Shown: positions 46,204 through 60,055 of the stretch, piece by piece
How the letters are laid out: every line of letters begins with the position of its first letter
Position numbering within the stretch: the stretch's first letter is position 1
NCBI GenBank assembly: GCA_027886175.1
Contig: JAJNNQ010000126.1
Coordinates: 62,001-126,000, forward strand
Direction of reading: 5' to 3'
Source: Phylloscopus collybita
Taxonomy: Eukaryota; Chordata; Aves; Passeriformes; Phylloscopidae
DNA length: 64,000 nt
Translations under genes and position numbers: made by a program
The notes under the pieces: generated by a model
Databases searched by the model: none
What the model was told of the DNA's origin: nothing
The model's input: only the letters and a program-made list of their open reading frames with translations

Positions 46204-49200
46204 CCTATGGCTGCTCTATCTTACTAGAGATGGAGATGCATCTGCACACAAGCAAGCAGCCTTCACTGCAAGCAGCCTCCTGCCAAGTCCCCAGCTTATG
46301 GCACAAACAAGTGTACACACCTGGTCACTCCCCAAGGACTAACCCATCTCAGACTGGTGGTCACTGCTCTGCCAGGGACGTGCTAGGTGGCTAAGGACAG
46401 CAGTCCTATTGACCAACTCTCACAGGATATGCTCCAAGGCACTGAGCAGTGACACACACAAAAACAAACACACTGTTTTTCTTGCAACACTGAAAAAAGC
46501 AAGTTGTGTTTAGACTACACAGGAGGCCAGTTGTGAAGCCACAACTGGACACCAGCCAGCAGGCCTGCCATGATCACAGCACAGCATTCCTTCCTTTTCT
46601 CTTCCACAGATTGCAGCAAAGTGGCAACACTCAGAAATCAAAGTTTATCTTACTCCAATGCCCTGATATCACCCAAACTGATTTCCCCAGAGAAGTGGTA
46701 ATGCTTTCCTAAATTTGTGTTTTATGAAAGAACCACCCACTACTATTATTTGTTACAACGCAGCCTGGCCTCTGCGCTCCAAAAATGCAGCCAAAACACC
46801 TCACATGATTACATTTTCAACAGGAAAGGCAACACTAGCTGGTTTCCACAAGTATGCTGGGAAGTGAATGACTGAAAGATGAAAATCTTCTGGGCACAGA
46901 CAAAACATTAGTGTTTTGTACTGGTTATGGTAGTAGCAGTGCCAACAATAATGCACATCCAGCTATGCTATTATACAATGTCTGTGTAAGCAGACATGGT
47001 TGACAGCCTTTTCAGCTACATCCCACCTCAGGTCTGCCTGCTCCACTGTGGGTCCCTTGGGTCCCAGCCAGCTGTGCCTGGAGCACTGACCTTCAGCCCT
47101 CCCCAGGCTGCAAAGCTCAGAGCCAGGGAAGCTGGGTGTGAACCTGCTGTTCCTGTTGGCTGCCTCATGCCAGCAGACCCAAAGGGTCTGGTCCTGGCAG
47201 TAGGAACCACCAGCCCCTCCCAGAACCACCCCAGAATGCAGTCACCCCTTGTTTTCCAAGGGTCCCTGAAAGAATTCCATACTCATTTTCATATGCCTAG
47301 CCACAAATAATGTGGCCCGAGCCACATAAAATCCTGTTGGGTGTTCTCTGAGGCATGTTTGCAGTGAGATTAGATGCAAAAATAGAGAATGGTGGCTGCT
47401 CACAGGAAGCAAAGTGCACCTCTGCCTGATTTCTGACAGCAGCATAGTTGCATACACTTGCACATGTACTGAGGGGCTTGCTTTTAGCCTGTGAAAGTTA
47501 AGAGTTTTTCTACTATAAATTAAAACAATACCTAATTTTTTTTGTTTTCTTCCATCATGTGCAGAAACAGTTCAACATTCAGAACTGAAGCTTCATCAAG
47601 AATAAATAGTGAATTGCTCTTCAAAAATTTAATGAGTCATCCTGAAGAAATCTGAACTCAAAAAGAACCACTGACATTGCTTCTCTTCTTCTGACAAAGG
47701 GCACTATACTTTTTGGAAACAAGACTCCCTCAACAAAACCTTGCCTCTGTGCAATACAAACTGCCCAAAAGCACGGTCCAAAGGGCATTTTGAATCTGCA
47801 CATCTGCTAAGCTCAACAGCTCTGGAAGTACTGGGAAAAAAGAAAAAGTTAGCAAACTCTTCTCTGTCTGTTGTACTGCACACAGTCTTCCTTCCCTTGG
47901 TGAGGCATCCACAGACCTCACATCTCCACTTCTCCCTTGTGCAAGGCCACATGTACAACTGAGAAAAGGTTGCCTGCAGGAGACAGCATCATTTCAGCTG
48001 TAACAAAATGGAGGGATCACTCCCTGGCACGGACTCAATCGTGTGCAGGTTTCCTCTCCCTGTAGAGTGGATGCAGTGACCTGCCTCCTTCCAACACTTC
48101 TTTCAGGGGTTTTCTCCATTCCTTAAAAAAAAAACAACTCACCTAAAATCCCTAGATGCAATGAATTATTACTACTATTATTATTAGTGTGTGGTAGCTG
48201 GCTAGCAAGAGACATGTTTTATAATCTTATTACCCACACCAAGTCTATGAACCACAGTTCGACCGACAGCCAGAGGCTCGGCTCTGCAAAGAATAGGCTG
48301 TGTATTAACCACTGAAGAAAATCTGAAAGCTTTTTGTTTTGTTTTATTAATCTGTTTAGAATCCACACCACAGTAAATCTGAACCATAAGGTTTCCTTTT
48401 TATAGTGCTTAGCAATCCTATTTTACAGTAACAATAAAAAAAAACAACCAGTTGTAAAAATTCTTGACCTTAGCACTGCATTAAAAAGGGGGCTTTAGGA
48501 GACCACTACCTCATGAGAAGGGACATATTAACTCCTGCAGTTCTGTGGAATTCTTGCAGGTTTTTGGGTGCCAAAAAGGGAGATCAAGAGAGCCTTGGGG
48601 AGGCCCTGGAATATTCAGATTATTTTCAACCTGTTCAGCTTTCCAAATGCTACAGCCAGGTACCAGGTTTGGGATCCTGTCCTAGATCCTCCCCAGGGGG
48701 AATGCTGGGGTCATGCAGGGATCACAGGATGAGAATACCTGGCGTTCTGGTATCTCCTGCCTCCCTTGCCCCTTCCACCCCTCCAACAAAGCTGAGACAG
48801 GCATGAACTGGGACAGTCCCACAAACCATTCTGGTCTGTATCCCTGCAGGCTACGTGCCAAAAGAACAAGGCATATTTTAGGTGAGCAAGAGCTGTAGAA
48901 GAGAAAGGCATGCATTAGTCTTTGCAGAGGGCAATCTGAGCCCCTAAGTTGCCTACCTTCCAGCCACCCACTGCTTGTGCCCTGCTCCAGCTGCTCCAGG
49001 ATTCACCAAGTACCTCACAGACCTCAGTGGGAAACCCAGATCACTGCAGCAGCAGTTGGCCTATGCAACCTTTACAGATTCCCCTAAATTGTACAACACA
49101 GCAGACACTCAGCAATGTTCTAAAAGATGTACTGCAAGCAATGGCGGGATGCTTGCAACTCATGAACAAATAAATACGGCCTGATTGGAAGGCCATGAGT

Positions 49201-51217
49201 GCACTGGAAAATTCTTTCCTTGTGCCTAGAAAAACCACTGTGAGGAACTGAGAGGCAGCCACAGTCTGCCCCTGCACAGATAAGCTGGAAACAGGACTTG
49301 TTCATCACTGAGCAAAACGGTCAGTGCAGCACTGCAGCTATGTCCAACAGTGACAGAACACATAGCAAAATCCAGGGAAAACATGGGGAAAACACTCTTG
49401 CATCAGACTATTCCTATAAAAAACCTTTCTCAACAGCAGGTGGTAGAGCCCGGTTCTTCCTCCCAAGCTTTTGGCAGCATCTGCATAACCTCTACATATC
49501 TTCTTCATGGAGAAAGAGCTGAGGAGGGAAGGTGGCCAAACCAGAATCAGGAAGGTCTTAAAGCAGGCACCAAGTGGTGACTCACCTCTCTAGCCTCAGA
49601 GATTACGAAACGGTCCTGCCCTTCCCACATATTTATTTAACTGAAACATCACCTGTGTAATTCCTCTATTTGCAGAAGCTGCCACACACAATCTCCTTGT
49701 GAGCACACTAGTGTCATTTTAGCAGTATCTTCACACTTTTCAGTTGATCCTGACTTATGGGGCTTGTTTCCAAAAAAGACAAACAGGAGGAGGTCATGGA
49801 TGCTACTCCTGGATGACAAGGGCTGAAAAAATGTCAAAGCAACACTGAAGATCAAAGTGTAGTCCTTCAGCACTGCCACTGGTGTGCCACATGATCTTGG
49901 CCAAATCACTTTATCCAGGATTTCCATCCTTTTATTTCACCTATGAATCAGCAACAAACTCACCAAACTCAGTAATTATGGCAACATCAGAGAAAGTTAG
50001 AAGTTTAACGTAGCCTCCTCCTTCTGTCTTGATCTTAAAGTCAGTTTTAGTGGGCATAAAATTGCATTTTTGTCACTGCTTGGAAATAACAGAATTCACA
50101 GGCTGGTTTTTGGCATGGGCAAGAAGGTATCCACTGAGCAATGAAACAGAAATTCAGGCAACAGCAATCTCCCCTCTGTCACCTGTGTGACTGTGGCAAG
50201 TTATTTAACACCTCCTTGACTCAGTTTCTGCAGTTATAAACCAGGTTTCCTGCAACTCTCCCACCCTGCAATGCTATTGCCCATGTGCTGACCCCTCACA
50301 ACTACTGTTGCACTTATGCTGCCCAAGGTGTTTCATTCCTAAAACCAGCTAAGCATGTTTTCCAGCACAAGGAAAAAATGAGTCTATGATACCCTGCCTT
50401 GACTTACTTTGATTCTTGCACAGAAAATACAAGACACATCTATATCTGTCCCCCCTTGATAGACAAACTTAATTAACCTTTGCTATTCTCTTCCAACCTA
50501 TTCTTTTAGACAAAGGCAGTGACCCATAAACAATATGTTACCATCAGAATCTCAACTGCAGTGACACCTAGAGATATAGCCCTATCAGCAGTATTGGAAA
50601 ATAAACCACTTAGATTAGCTCCTCCAAGAAATATGGATTGCATTCATGTCACACATGAGCTGTCAGAAACATTAGGATACTTTTAGCATAAATCTGTAGT
50701 GTGAAGGGTATGTTATGAATACAGTATATAATTCACTGCTTACACATAAAATTGGGACTGTCTTGGGTGACTTGCACAATGTGTACACATTTACACACAC
50801 AGGCACACATTTTACACTGACTTCTGGAGAGTAAGACTGCAACTTCTGTAAGAGAGACAGGCTTTTTGGAGGAAAAACTGGGCCAGGAAGCAGAAGCAGG
50901 TGGCAGAAGTTGAAAAGAGCCATCTTTCTTTACTAGCAAGTGGCTATTCTTCAAAATCCTACCTGTCCTATCACAGCCACATTCTTCAGGATTTAGTAAA
51001 AGAGAATTTTTTCAAGTTCAGTACTTCTAAGAAATCCTTAAAGAAGTTCCCTCCATCAACAATACTAAATATTTCATTTCCAGATGGTAAATGTAAATTC
51101 CACATTAGAAAATAAGTCAAAATTTCCCAGTTTCTCGCAAGTACTTGTTTTTGCTCTAAAGTGGTGCAAGAAAAGAACAAAAAACTTGAGGTTCTGAAAG
51201 TGAGTATACTGAAAAGA

Positions 51218-51412
51218 AGAGAGAGGAGAGAGGGGAGGAGAGGGGAGGAGAGGGGAGGAGAGGAGAGGAGAGGAGAGGAGAGGAGAGGAGAGGAGAGGAG
51301 AGGAGAGGAGAGGAGAGGAGAGGAGAGGAGAGGAGAGGAGAGGAGAGGAGAGGAGAGGAGAGGAGAGGAGAGGAGAGGAGAGGAGAGGAGAGGAGAGGAG
51401 AGGAGAGGAGAA
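51218..51412 (+). repeat. (GGAGA)n pentanucleotide microsatellite, about 195 bp
   Basis: This is a nearly perfect polypurine array of GGAGA/AGAGG units. It starts with GGGGA variants and ends abruptly at AAAGAAATTC. The complementary strand reads as leucine/serine repeats, which are not coding. Confidence 0.97.
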
Positions 51413-54400
51413 AGAAATTCTGAAATGTGTCCAGAACCTCCACACCAGCCGTAACCTTTCCCAGGAGCAGGATCCTTGGAGTTACCAGAATAACAAAGAA
51501 AAAGCAGACAATGGTCCCCAGGTGTGGGGGCACATTCTGCATCTTGATGATTTTTAATGATTTAGCTGTGTGAAGCAGAAGTTTTAACATTTTTGGGGGA
51601 TGATGTTGACTCACAAGAAGTCCCGATTAGACTTGGACTAATCACACGCCAGCAGTCTGTAAGCTTAGAAATTCAAGTCTGATTAGATTCAGATGTGTCC
51701 ATCAAGATTTCACTTTTGCTGCGACAATAAAGGCTGCAATCACCCCATATTCTCCTACTGCAGTGAGACCAGTTTCAGAAGCAGCAGCTTCCAAGTACAC
51801 CAGCACTTATGCTGGCAAACTTATTTTTCTGTTAATTGGACGGAATGCACACAAATTCCCATTGCACTGAGCAATTACAAGAGCTTCAAGGGAGACTGCA
51901 GATGCTCACACAGGATTGGAGTGAAAGGAGAGGTACAGTAACCAACAAATCTGCTACATTTCCTACCGACCTCAGCTTGTCTCTTCCTCAGGTGCAACAC
52001 CAGACATATCTGATTATCTGCCTCAGAGCTGGCAGAAGCAGCAAAATATAAATGACCAAAGGAGTCTCAAGCAAAACAATAATCTTCATTACGCTTATCA
52101 AATCATGATGGATACAGCTTCTGGTGTGACTGTATATAAATGAGGAAAACCTACAGAGAAATACATAAAATATTTGCACCTTCATGAATCCACTCGAGCA
52201 CGCCAGCCTCTGCAAAGAACAAAGACTAATGAAATCTGACATTAATCTACATTAAAGATTCAGTGATTCAGTTTATTTGCCAATGCTCAATGATGCATTA
52301 ATCCTCATCTCATCCCACACACACTCACATGCTTCCTCCCTGGCTATTCTCTCTCTTGCTCCCTAAATTCTGAAACAGCAGACAGCTGGGCTGCTCAAGG
52401 CCTTGTCTGAGTCTAGAAGTTACCTTACCTTAAATATGCAATTCTCCCTGTGTGGTTAAAGTTAATCCAGGATCTGTGAGCCTCCCCCAGGTGAGCCTGG
52501 AAAAGACAGGTGTCTTGTCTACCCAGCTTAAACTAGAATGCCTTCCAGTGAGCACACTGGTGAATTCTACCATCAAAGAAATCCTCCTGTGAGCTCACCC
52601 CTTAGCAAGCTGCCCTAATTTGGTTACAGCAGGCACCATACAGCTGTGGTTCTGGCAAAGAAGCAAAGATCAAAAATTTTGATGAGAACAGTTACAGCAA
52701 TACAAGTCAGATAAGAAGATGCACTCCTGCTGGAGTCTGGTTTAAGAAAGCCTGTACACGTAAAAAATAAATTCAGTCAGTACAAGTGGCCCAGCAGAAG
52801 TCCCTGTGTAGGTAACAGCTACATGTTTCCTCTGAGGAGGACAAGCATGCACAGGTTTGCCAGCAAAACCTCCTGAAGGTGTAAGCAAGTCTGATTCCTC
52901 TTTGAGGATCATGCTTTGAATGAAACTCTCCTTAATTCCTTACTGTGCTTGACAGAAAAGCTCATTAGTTATTCATCCTCCATTTAACACTGTTTCTGAG
53001 ATCTTCCCTTGCTGGTAACCCACATGAGCAGAATCAATGTTTAACCATGTGCAGCAACTGAGACCTTGCTCCCTTTACAACAAACCATCTTCAGTGCCAC
53101 ACAGGGTTTTACAACCCCAGCAGCATCAATGCACCCACTGCCATCAAACATTTTCTAGCCTCTCACTAAAACTTTTTATGATTATTTGTGCAATGCCACA
53201 CTCTTGTAAGAGTATGCAAACCCTATGACTCAGAACTCTTCCAGCAATAACAAACCTACTTGAAGATCAGTCTGAGAAACAGCTTGTAAGTTACATAACA
53301 TTGACCTTGAACTACACCCTGGCCTTACTGCAGAGAAGTGGATCCAGGTTTTAGGACACTTAGAAGCTGGGAAGAAATCAACTCTGCAGGCAAGAAGCAA
53401 CACCTTTATTCTCTCTGCTCAGACACCTAACTAAAACAGCACTGAGGGATAAAAGGCCTGCTCTGGAGAAATTAACATCTTAGATGTGGCAGATAATTAA
53501 ATTCACATGAAGGTGAATGGAATCATGTGATACATCTCAAAAGAGACATCTACAGCTTTGAGCCTGCTGGTGGAAGGAGAACTGTCCTTCTTGACAAAAA
53601 CCATGTCATTTTACCCTTACTTACCTCTTCAAGATCTCACTAATTTGAATGGCACTTAAGCAGAAGTTAGTTTCTGCAGGGCCTGAAGAGAAGAATTATG
53701 GAAACCATGCAGTTGTTCTTATTTCTTTAAGGGATGTCAAAGGGATGTTCCACAAGCAACAGGTGATCTCACAAGTGAGACACAGACTCTCTAAGCCAAG
53801 GCTTTTTACATAAACTACAATACGTGACAGAAGAATCATGAGGACACCACATCTTCATTCCAAGGCTTAACATGTTCTAACATATGCACATATGCTCTTC
53901 CTCAAACACCATGTGCTAGGTGAAGCACAGGACTAGCAGCCTGCAAGAACATTTGTTTTCAAAAGGCAAAATGCTGCCACCCTTCATTTGTGTTGTGATG
54001 GTGTCCCCATGCATCAGCAAGCTGAGTGCTGCAGATTCTTGAGAAGTAACCTTTATCTGAAATATTCTGCTATACTAGGCTAACCCAATCAACCAAAATG
54101 AAAGAGCTGAAAAACTGCACTTGGCACCTCACCCCATCACCACGCACAAAGTTCTGTAACTTGCCTTGACTAATTTTCCCCTTGGCCTGGTGATTGAATT
54201 CATCAGCTGGAGATGAGGCCATCAACTGGAAAGGTGTACCTTCATGTCTCAACACACCGAGAGAAGAAAGCTCTCGCGGCGTGGGCTTGCACCGCAGAAG
54301 GAAGACAGAGAGCTCTTTATCCCATACAGCAGAAAAAGGGACATGGAATAGTGATAAATGCTACAGTAATTGTAATCACCCTGGAGTTAGTTTCAGCTCC

Positions 54401-55390
54401 TTGGTATGAAAAACTAAAAAATTTTGGAACTGGTCCCTTTGCCAGTGACACTTTGCCAGAGAAACTCTGTGTCAGCAAACAGGATGACCTATCTGTTCAC
54501 TTATGCAAGGCGGTTTTGGTGGACATTTCATTGTTGAGTGGTTTCACAACACAGCCTTTGCAGAAGCAGCCTGACCTGTCTTGATGCTCTACAGAGGAGG
54601 TCTGCCCTTTCCTGTCCTCACACACAGGACACAGGCATACACAGATTCAGAAGGGCACAGCCCTACCAGTTCAGACTCAGACAAAAAAGGCATCTCTGCA
54701 GTCCAAAACCAAACAGTCCCAGAGTCACTGGAATGTTTCCACTTTGCCAAGAATCCCCCATATTGCTAGATTTCCTCTTTTTCCAGTTTCTGACTGGTAC
54801 TGAGTTGGAGGCTACAACTATCAAGTCCTAGAGCGAGAGGGCTGGATTTGCTTTATATCCTAACAAAATACAAAGAGCTTGCACCTCTCAGGTACTGCCT
54901 ATAACTTGAATTACACAGGTCAAAATCACAAGCTCTGGCGCTGCCATTGCCAGAACACACAACTAGCAATACACATCACATTCAACTGACTGCAACCAAA
55001 CCACTGCACAACAGCATGGTCTCCTGGGTCACCTCAGTGCCTCAGACATGAAAGATAGTAAAAAACACACGTTTCTGAAGAGCAAAGCCTTCCAGAAATT
55101 ACACCTGAGGCTCTCAGGATGTTATGTTGGGCAATTGAGTTGGACTCTTTTTCTGGAAAACAATTAATAATCTACTGTCACATAATACAGAAGATAAAAT
55201 CAAGTTAGTGCCCTTTGTCCTTGTGGCAATTTATCCATACTATTATCACTGTCCGACTATGTAATTGCTTTTGTTATGCTGCATTACAACCACCCATTCT
55301 GTCTAACTTTCTTAAAATGGCTCCTAATGACACCCTAGAATACAACTCTGGTTTTGCACTGCCCTGAAACCAGCAAAGAGGAGATCATAC

Positions 55391-55674
55391 CTGCCACTGT
55401 TTTCCTGACTGGCTCGGCATGTACGTCGCTGGGAGACTTCGAAGGCTGTTCTTCATGGCCGACCCTACAATTGAACCCCCTGTCTCACTTGAGGAAGGCT
55501 CGCTGGCCACTGCCCTCTGGTACTGGGAGTAATTGTACAGGTTGTTGTAACAAGGATACAGGGACGGCTGGTAAAAACTGCTGTAGTAGGCGGAGTCCAC
55601 AACCAACTCAGACGTGCTCTCCAAGGGCCCTCTGCTGGGGATGGAAGGGATGTCCTGAATGAGCATCCGTCCCT
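55391..55674 (-). CDS. DMRT1: DMRT1 coding exon 3
   Basis: This 284-base exon has acceptor TTTTCCAG and donor TGGCAG|GTATGA. Its first two bases complete a Glu codon with the upstream exon, then 94 codons follow. It begins [15 protein letters not shown], carries the tyrosine-rich [20 protein letters not shown] stretch, and ends [19 protein letters not shown]. This is the Dmrt1-specific domain downstream of the DM domain, a Pro/Ser-rich region found only in DMRT1 orthologues. It is highly similar to chicken. The DM domain itself is in exons 1-2, which lie beyond the right end of the window. No stop or frameshift is present. Confidence 0.97.
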
Positions 55675-57714
55675 CTGGAAAAGAAAAAAAAGACATTATC
55701 TTTCACCTTCTAATGAGCTACTACTCCTCCCAAGGGCTGGACAGAGAGTGGTAAATAAGAAGAGGCAGGAGGTGAAAGCTAAACACGGCTGAGTGTTTGG
55801 TGGAAACTCAAGTGGACCAACAACTATTCAGAGTCCAAGACAGCCACCTACACACATCACAGACTGCAAAACAGCAGACAAAACCAAGTGCAAGCTAAGA
55901 CAATGCTCGGAATCCTCCATTAGTATCAATTGATGAGGAAAATGATTCACATCACCGAACTTTGCAGTCCCCTACTACTTTTTAACCTGTAACAGTGTGC
56001 CAAGTCTCTTGTAACTCTCTAAAAGCTGAATAGATCTAGCTACAGAATGACTACTTCCAGCCACTGTCCTGAAGATGAGAGAAGACTTTCTGAACCTGCC
56101 TCTAGGAAGGGCAAACAGCCAAGAAGCTGCAGTGGGAAATGCACCACAGGAACAGCCAAGGTCTCACAAAACACCCAAGCTACCTGTGAGCAGTAAGGTC
56201 CTCAATCCTTGCTGACTCTTCATACCCAAATTTATTTCCTGTACCTACAAAATCACAGAGCAGAACAAGATCCCCCACCACTAGCAAAAGAGGAGGAGGA
56301 GAAGTCACTGCTCGTGACTTGCTGCATGCACTGTGGAGTGCCTCCAGACCAGGGCTTAGCTGGCTGCACTCCCCACAGTCAAGGTCTGCCTCCCCGCCAC
56401 TCCCTAAGATGCAGATGCTTCTTATACAATGAGAAAAGCCATGATTTCCCCACTCCACTGTCAAGTAGTGCCTTGCAATATTTGCAAATATGAAAAATAG
56501 AAGGTGCTTTTTGGTATTATTGCACACCCAAGCACTCTCTCCTACCTGTCATCATTGCTAAGCCAGACACAACAAAAAACTGCCACCATCTTATATACAA
56601 AGGGAAAAAAAAATCAAACATCCAAATCCCTCCGTATCTGCAGCTCTGGCTCTAGTTTCTATGTCTGTGACCCTGCCTTGTACCAGTTCTCTGTAAGGAG
56701 GTCTTCTTCTCTCCATGATGTTGTCCAACTGTTTTGTGGAGAAGAAAACAATGTGGCTTAAAGCATATGGACAACCTCCCAAGAGCTATTGGTAAGGACA
56801 TGAAGCAGCATGGGCAACAGGCACATAGGACATAACAGCCCTAGAAGACATTTCAGGCAGGCCTTGTTCATTCTGGATCTTTCTCTTGGTGTACCTGTAT
56901 CTTGGTTACTTACCTGTGGAAGGAATATGGTGGCATACCAGCCTCTCAGAGTCATGATAACAACGTCCACAGTACTGTGTGTTAGCTGCATACGAGATCC
57001 AATCATCACTTTTACCAATTAGTGCCATTTACAATGCAATTCTGTTTCACTTCTTCAGCTATAACCAAAGCTTTCTGCAATCATGGATCATCTCCTTCCA
57101 GGTCACTAAATTACACAGTGCCCCCATTCAGTTCTTGCTGACATTCTGTCAACGTCAATGAACTATGTATTAGCAAAGATTGTTTTATGCCTCCTGCACC
57201 TGACTTTTCTGCAGAACCAAGTCAGCTGGCCTTGTTTATCTGGAGTATTTCTCAAATCTGCACACAAAAGAGAAATGCCTGCAATGCCACAGAAGACTCT
57301 TCAGAGTTACTACATTTTCATTTTATAATTTAATTGTTATTATTATGCTTCTGGGCAAGACTCTTAGATCCTTTTGTCTGCGTCTGATAAAATCAGAACT
57401 TAGATCACAGGCACAGCACAAGCTTGACTGCCCTCCCTAAATTTACCTCTCAAATAAAGCTGCATTCCAATTGCTCTGCTTTAAATGTTGCAAAATAGAA
57501 GCCAAAAGCAAAATCCTCCAACACATTCCTTGCTAGGATACAGATTTCACATGACAGAGACTTGCAAGGCAGTCTCCTGCTGAACTCCTCACAAGGCTAT
57601 ACTATGCTGCACAAATGTGTGACTTCTTCTAAAATCTCTGGATTGTCTTTCAATTTACAGTGCATCATTAGAATGGCTACCACTCCCCATTAAAATTACC
57701 AGTGCCAGGAAGAT

Positions 57715-58635
57715 GAGATCTTTTTACATCTACATGACCTGGAAGAGGGGATCAAGATTATCCTCAAGGTAAGACTAAGTCAGGTAGGAGTGTTGATCTG
57801 CTGGAGGGCAGGAAGGCTCTGCAGAGGGATCTGGACAGGCTGGACCATGGGCTGAGGCCAATGGTGTGAGGTTCAACCAGGCCCAGGGCTGGGTCCTGCC
57901 CTTGGCTCACAACAACCCCAGGCAGGGCCACAGGCTGGGGCAGAGGGGCTGGAAAGCTGCCCACAGGAACAGGAGCTGGGGGTGCTGGTGACAGTGACTG
58001 GACACGAGCCAGCAGTGCCCAGGTGGCCAAGGAGGCCAATGGCATCCTGGCCTGTAGCAGCAACAGAGTGGCCAGCAGGAGCAGGGCAGGGATTGTCCCC
58101 CTGTGCTGGGCACTGGTGAGGCTGCACCTCAAATCCTGTGTCCAGTTCTGGGCCCTTCTCTCAAAGAAAGACATTGAGGTGCTGGAGGGAGACCAGAGAA
58201 GGACAATGGAGCAGGGAAAGGTCTGCAGGGAATACAAGTCCCATGAGGAGTGGCTGAGGGAGCTGGGGTTGTTTAGCCTGGAGAGAAGGAGGCTCAGGGT
58301 TACCTCATCACTCTCTACAACCTCCTGAATGTAGGTTGTAGCCAGGTGGGGTTTGGACTCTTCTCCCAGGTAACAAGTGGCAGAATGACAGAAGACAGCC
58401 TCAAGCTGTGCCAGTGAAGGTTCAGGCTGGACATCAGAAAGAACTTTATGGAAAGGGTAAGCATTGGAATGGGCTGCCCAGGGAGGTGGTAGAATCACCA
58501 GAGGGTTTCAAGGAATGACTGACTATGGCACTTAGTGCTTCGGTCCAGTTGACAAGATAGTGAGGGGTCAAAGACTGGACTCAATAACTTTAACAAGTCT
58601 TTTCCAACCTAAATGATTCTGTGATTCTGATTCTC
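57715..58635 (+). mobile_element. CR1 LINE, 3' 0.9 kb with internal deletion
   Basis: Plus-strand CR1 sequence covers the end of the reverse transcriptase reading frame and the 3' UTR. The match is clear from GTTGATCTGCTGGAGGG onward, through TCTGGACAGGCTGGACC, GGTTCAACCAGGCCCAGGGC and CTGGAGAGAAGGAGGCTCAG, to the typical 3' end TTTTCCAACCTAAATGATTC followed by short GATTCTG repeats. The region around 57750-57775, where the catalytic FADD motif is expected, appears deleted. Several frameshifts make it nonfunctional. It is antisense to DMRT1. Confidence 0.9.
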
Positions 58636-60055
58636 TAACACACAGGAGGAAATCAGCCACCCAGGGTGCCAGCAGCTAATAGGAAGAGGGGGAGAAAGTA
58701 ACAGGTTTTGTTGCAACTTTTGGAAAGGTCTTAGCACTACACTTCCGAACATGGGACAAGATGGGCTAGCCTGGAACAGAAACCTACCCATAGCTAGCCA
58801 CCAAATCACACAAGTATTCCTGATACTTCTGTGACATTCTAGTGGCTGTTAGTGCTACAGCTCCCTCCTGAAAAGCAGCAGTGTCAGTATTTTTCTGCAT
58901 TAAGAAGGAGAAAAAAATAAAACACTTTTTGGTCCTTCTTTTCTCTTTCCACCTCCTCTCTGTGCTTTGGGCTATCATCATCTGGCACCAGCGGTACAAA
59001 AGATTTGACTTGCCGTGCATCTTCCTTTCTGCAGCTGTACAACACCCACCAGTGGTTCAGAGTTCAGGATTGCTACAAACCCACCAGAACCGTTCTCTGC
59101 TTTCTTTTGGCCATCGCTCCATCGCTCCAATAGTCTTTACAATACTATCAGCTGCTATCTCAAAAGCTGGCTCATTCAGCCACCCATGCACACATATGCA
59201 TAAATCCTCAAGCATCAGCAACCTGAGGCATTTTTCTCTTATTAACCCAGAGTTATGAAATCCATGGTGCTTGTAACATCTCTGGCACACAACCATTCTG
59301 CGCTGCAGGGCCACACCACAGAGATGTGCCCCAGCAGACTAACATCAAAAACAGAAGCAAAGGGAAAGGGAAATTTCAAATGAAGGCAAAGATACATCCA
59401 GCTCCTTGAAGAACTAGGAGTCCTGTGGCAGCACAGGATATACAGTAAGAAGAGTTAGTTTTCCCTAAATCCCATGAGACTCCACACTTCTAAACGTGGA
59501 AGGACAGATCTACAGGAATCAACATCTGTAATTATTTAGCTGGGGCTCCTCTGGTTGGCCCTTGGCCCACACCTGTAAGGGCAGACTCCTGCCTAGTGGC
59601 TGAACCTTCCTACAGCCATGCCTCCAGTAGCTCAACCAGCCAGGTGTTCTTCTCAAGGGAGGCTGTCAGCCTGTGACTGTTTTCTGCCAGCAAGTAGAGA
59701 ACCTTAACCAAGGTTAAGCAAGCAGCTCTCAGCTGACTTCCTTCTTCCTTCCAAATGTAATTCAACGCAGCTGAATGGCTCTCCTGGCAAGAAGAGGGTC
59801 CTCCCTTGCCTTAGAGCTTGCAGCATTACAACATCTGCATATCAGGGTGCAATCTTTGAGAGGAATTAAGATCTCAAGAAGGCAACCCCTGCCACACTGT
59901 CAAGCTCCCACTTTGCCCCTCCACCTGCACTTTAAAATATGAGATCTGCTGCAGGAGCTGGGCTTATGCCTTGACTGTCTTCACTCTCTAGATGGAAAAA
60001 GCAGGAAGGCCTCCTGGGCCTTTCCCTTACTATTGCACACAAATATTAATATTTT

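Larger units (their letters stand above)
45435..55390 (-). other. DMRT1: DMRT1 intron 3
   Basis: This 9,956-base phase-0 intron has donor TGGCAG|GTATGA and acceptor CTGACAG. It contains a complete solo LTR close to exon 4 (45590-46107), a short CAG repeat (46185-46203), and a pentanucleotide GGAGA array (51218-51412). Outside these, the sequence is AT-rich and unique, with no exon recognised. Confidence 0.9.

Noticed and set aside
51074..51614. Leu/Ser-repeat frames of 120-150 codons
   Set aside because: They are translations of the GGAGA microsatellite.
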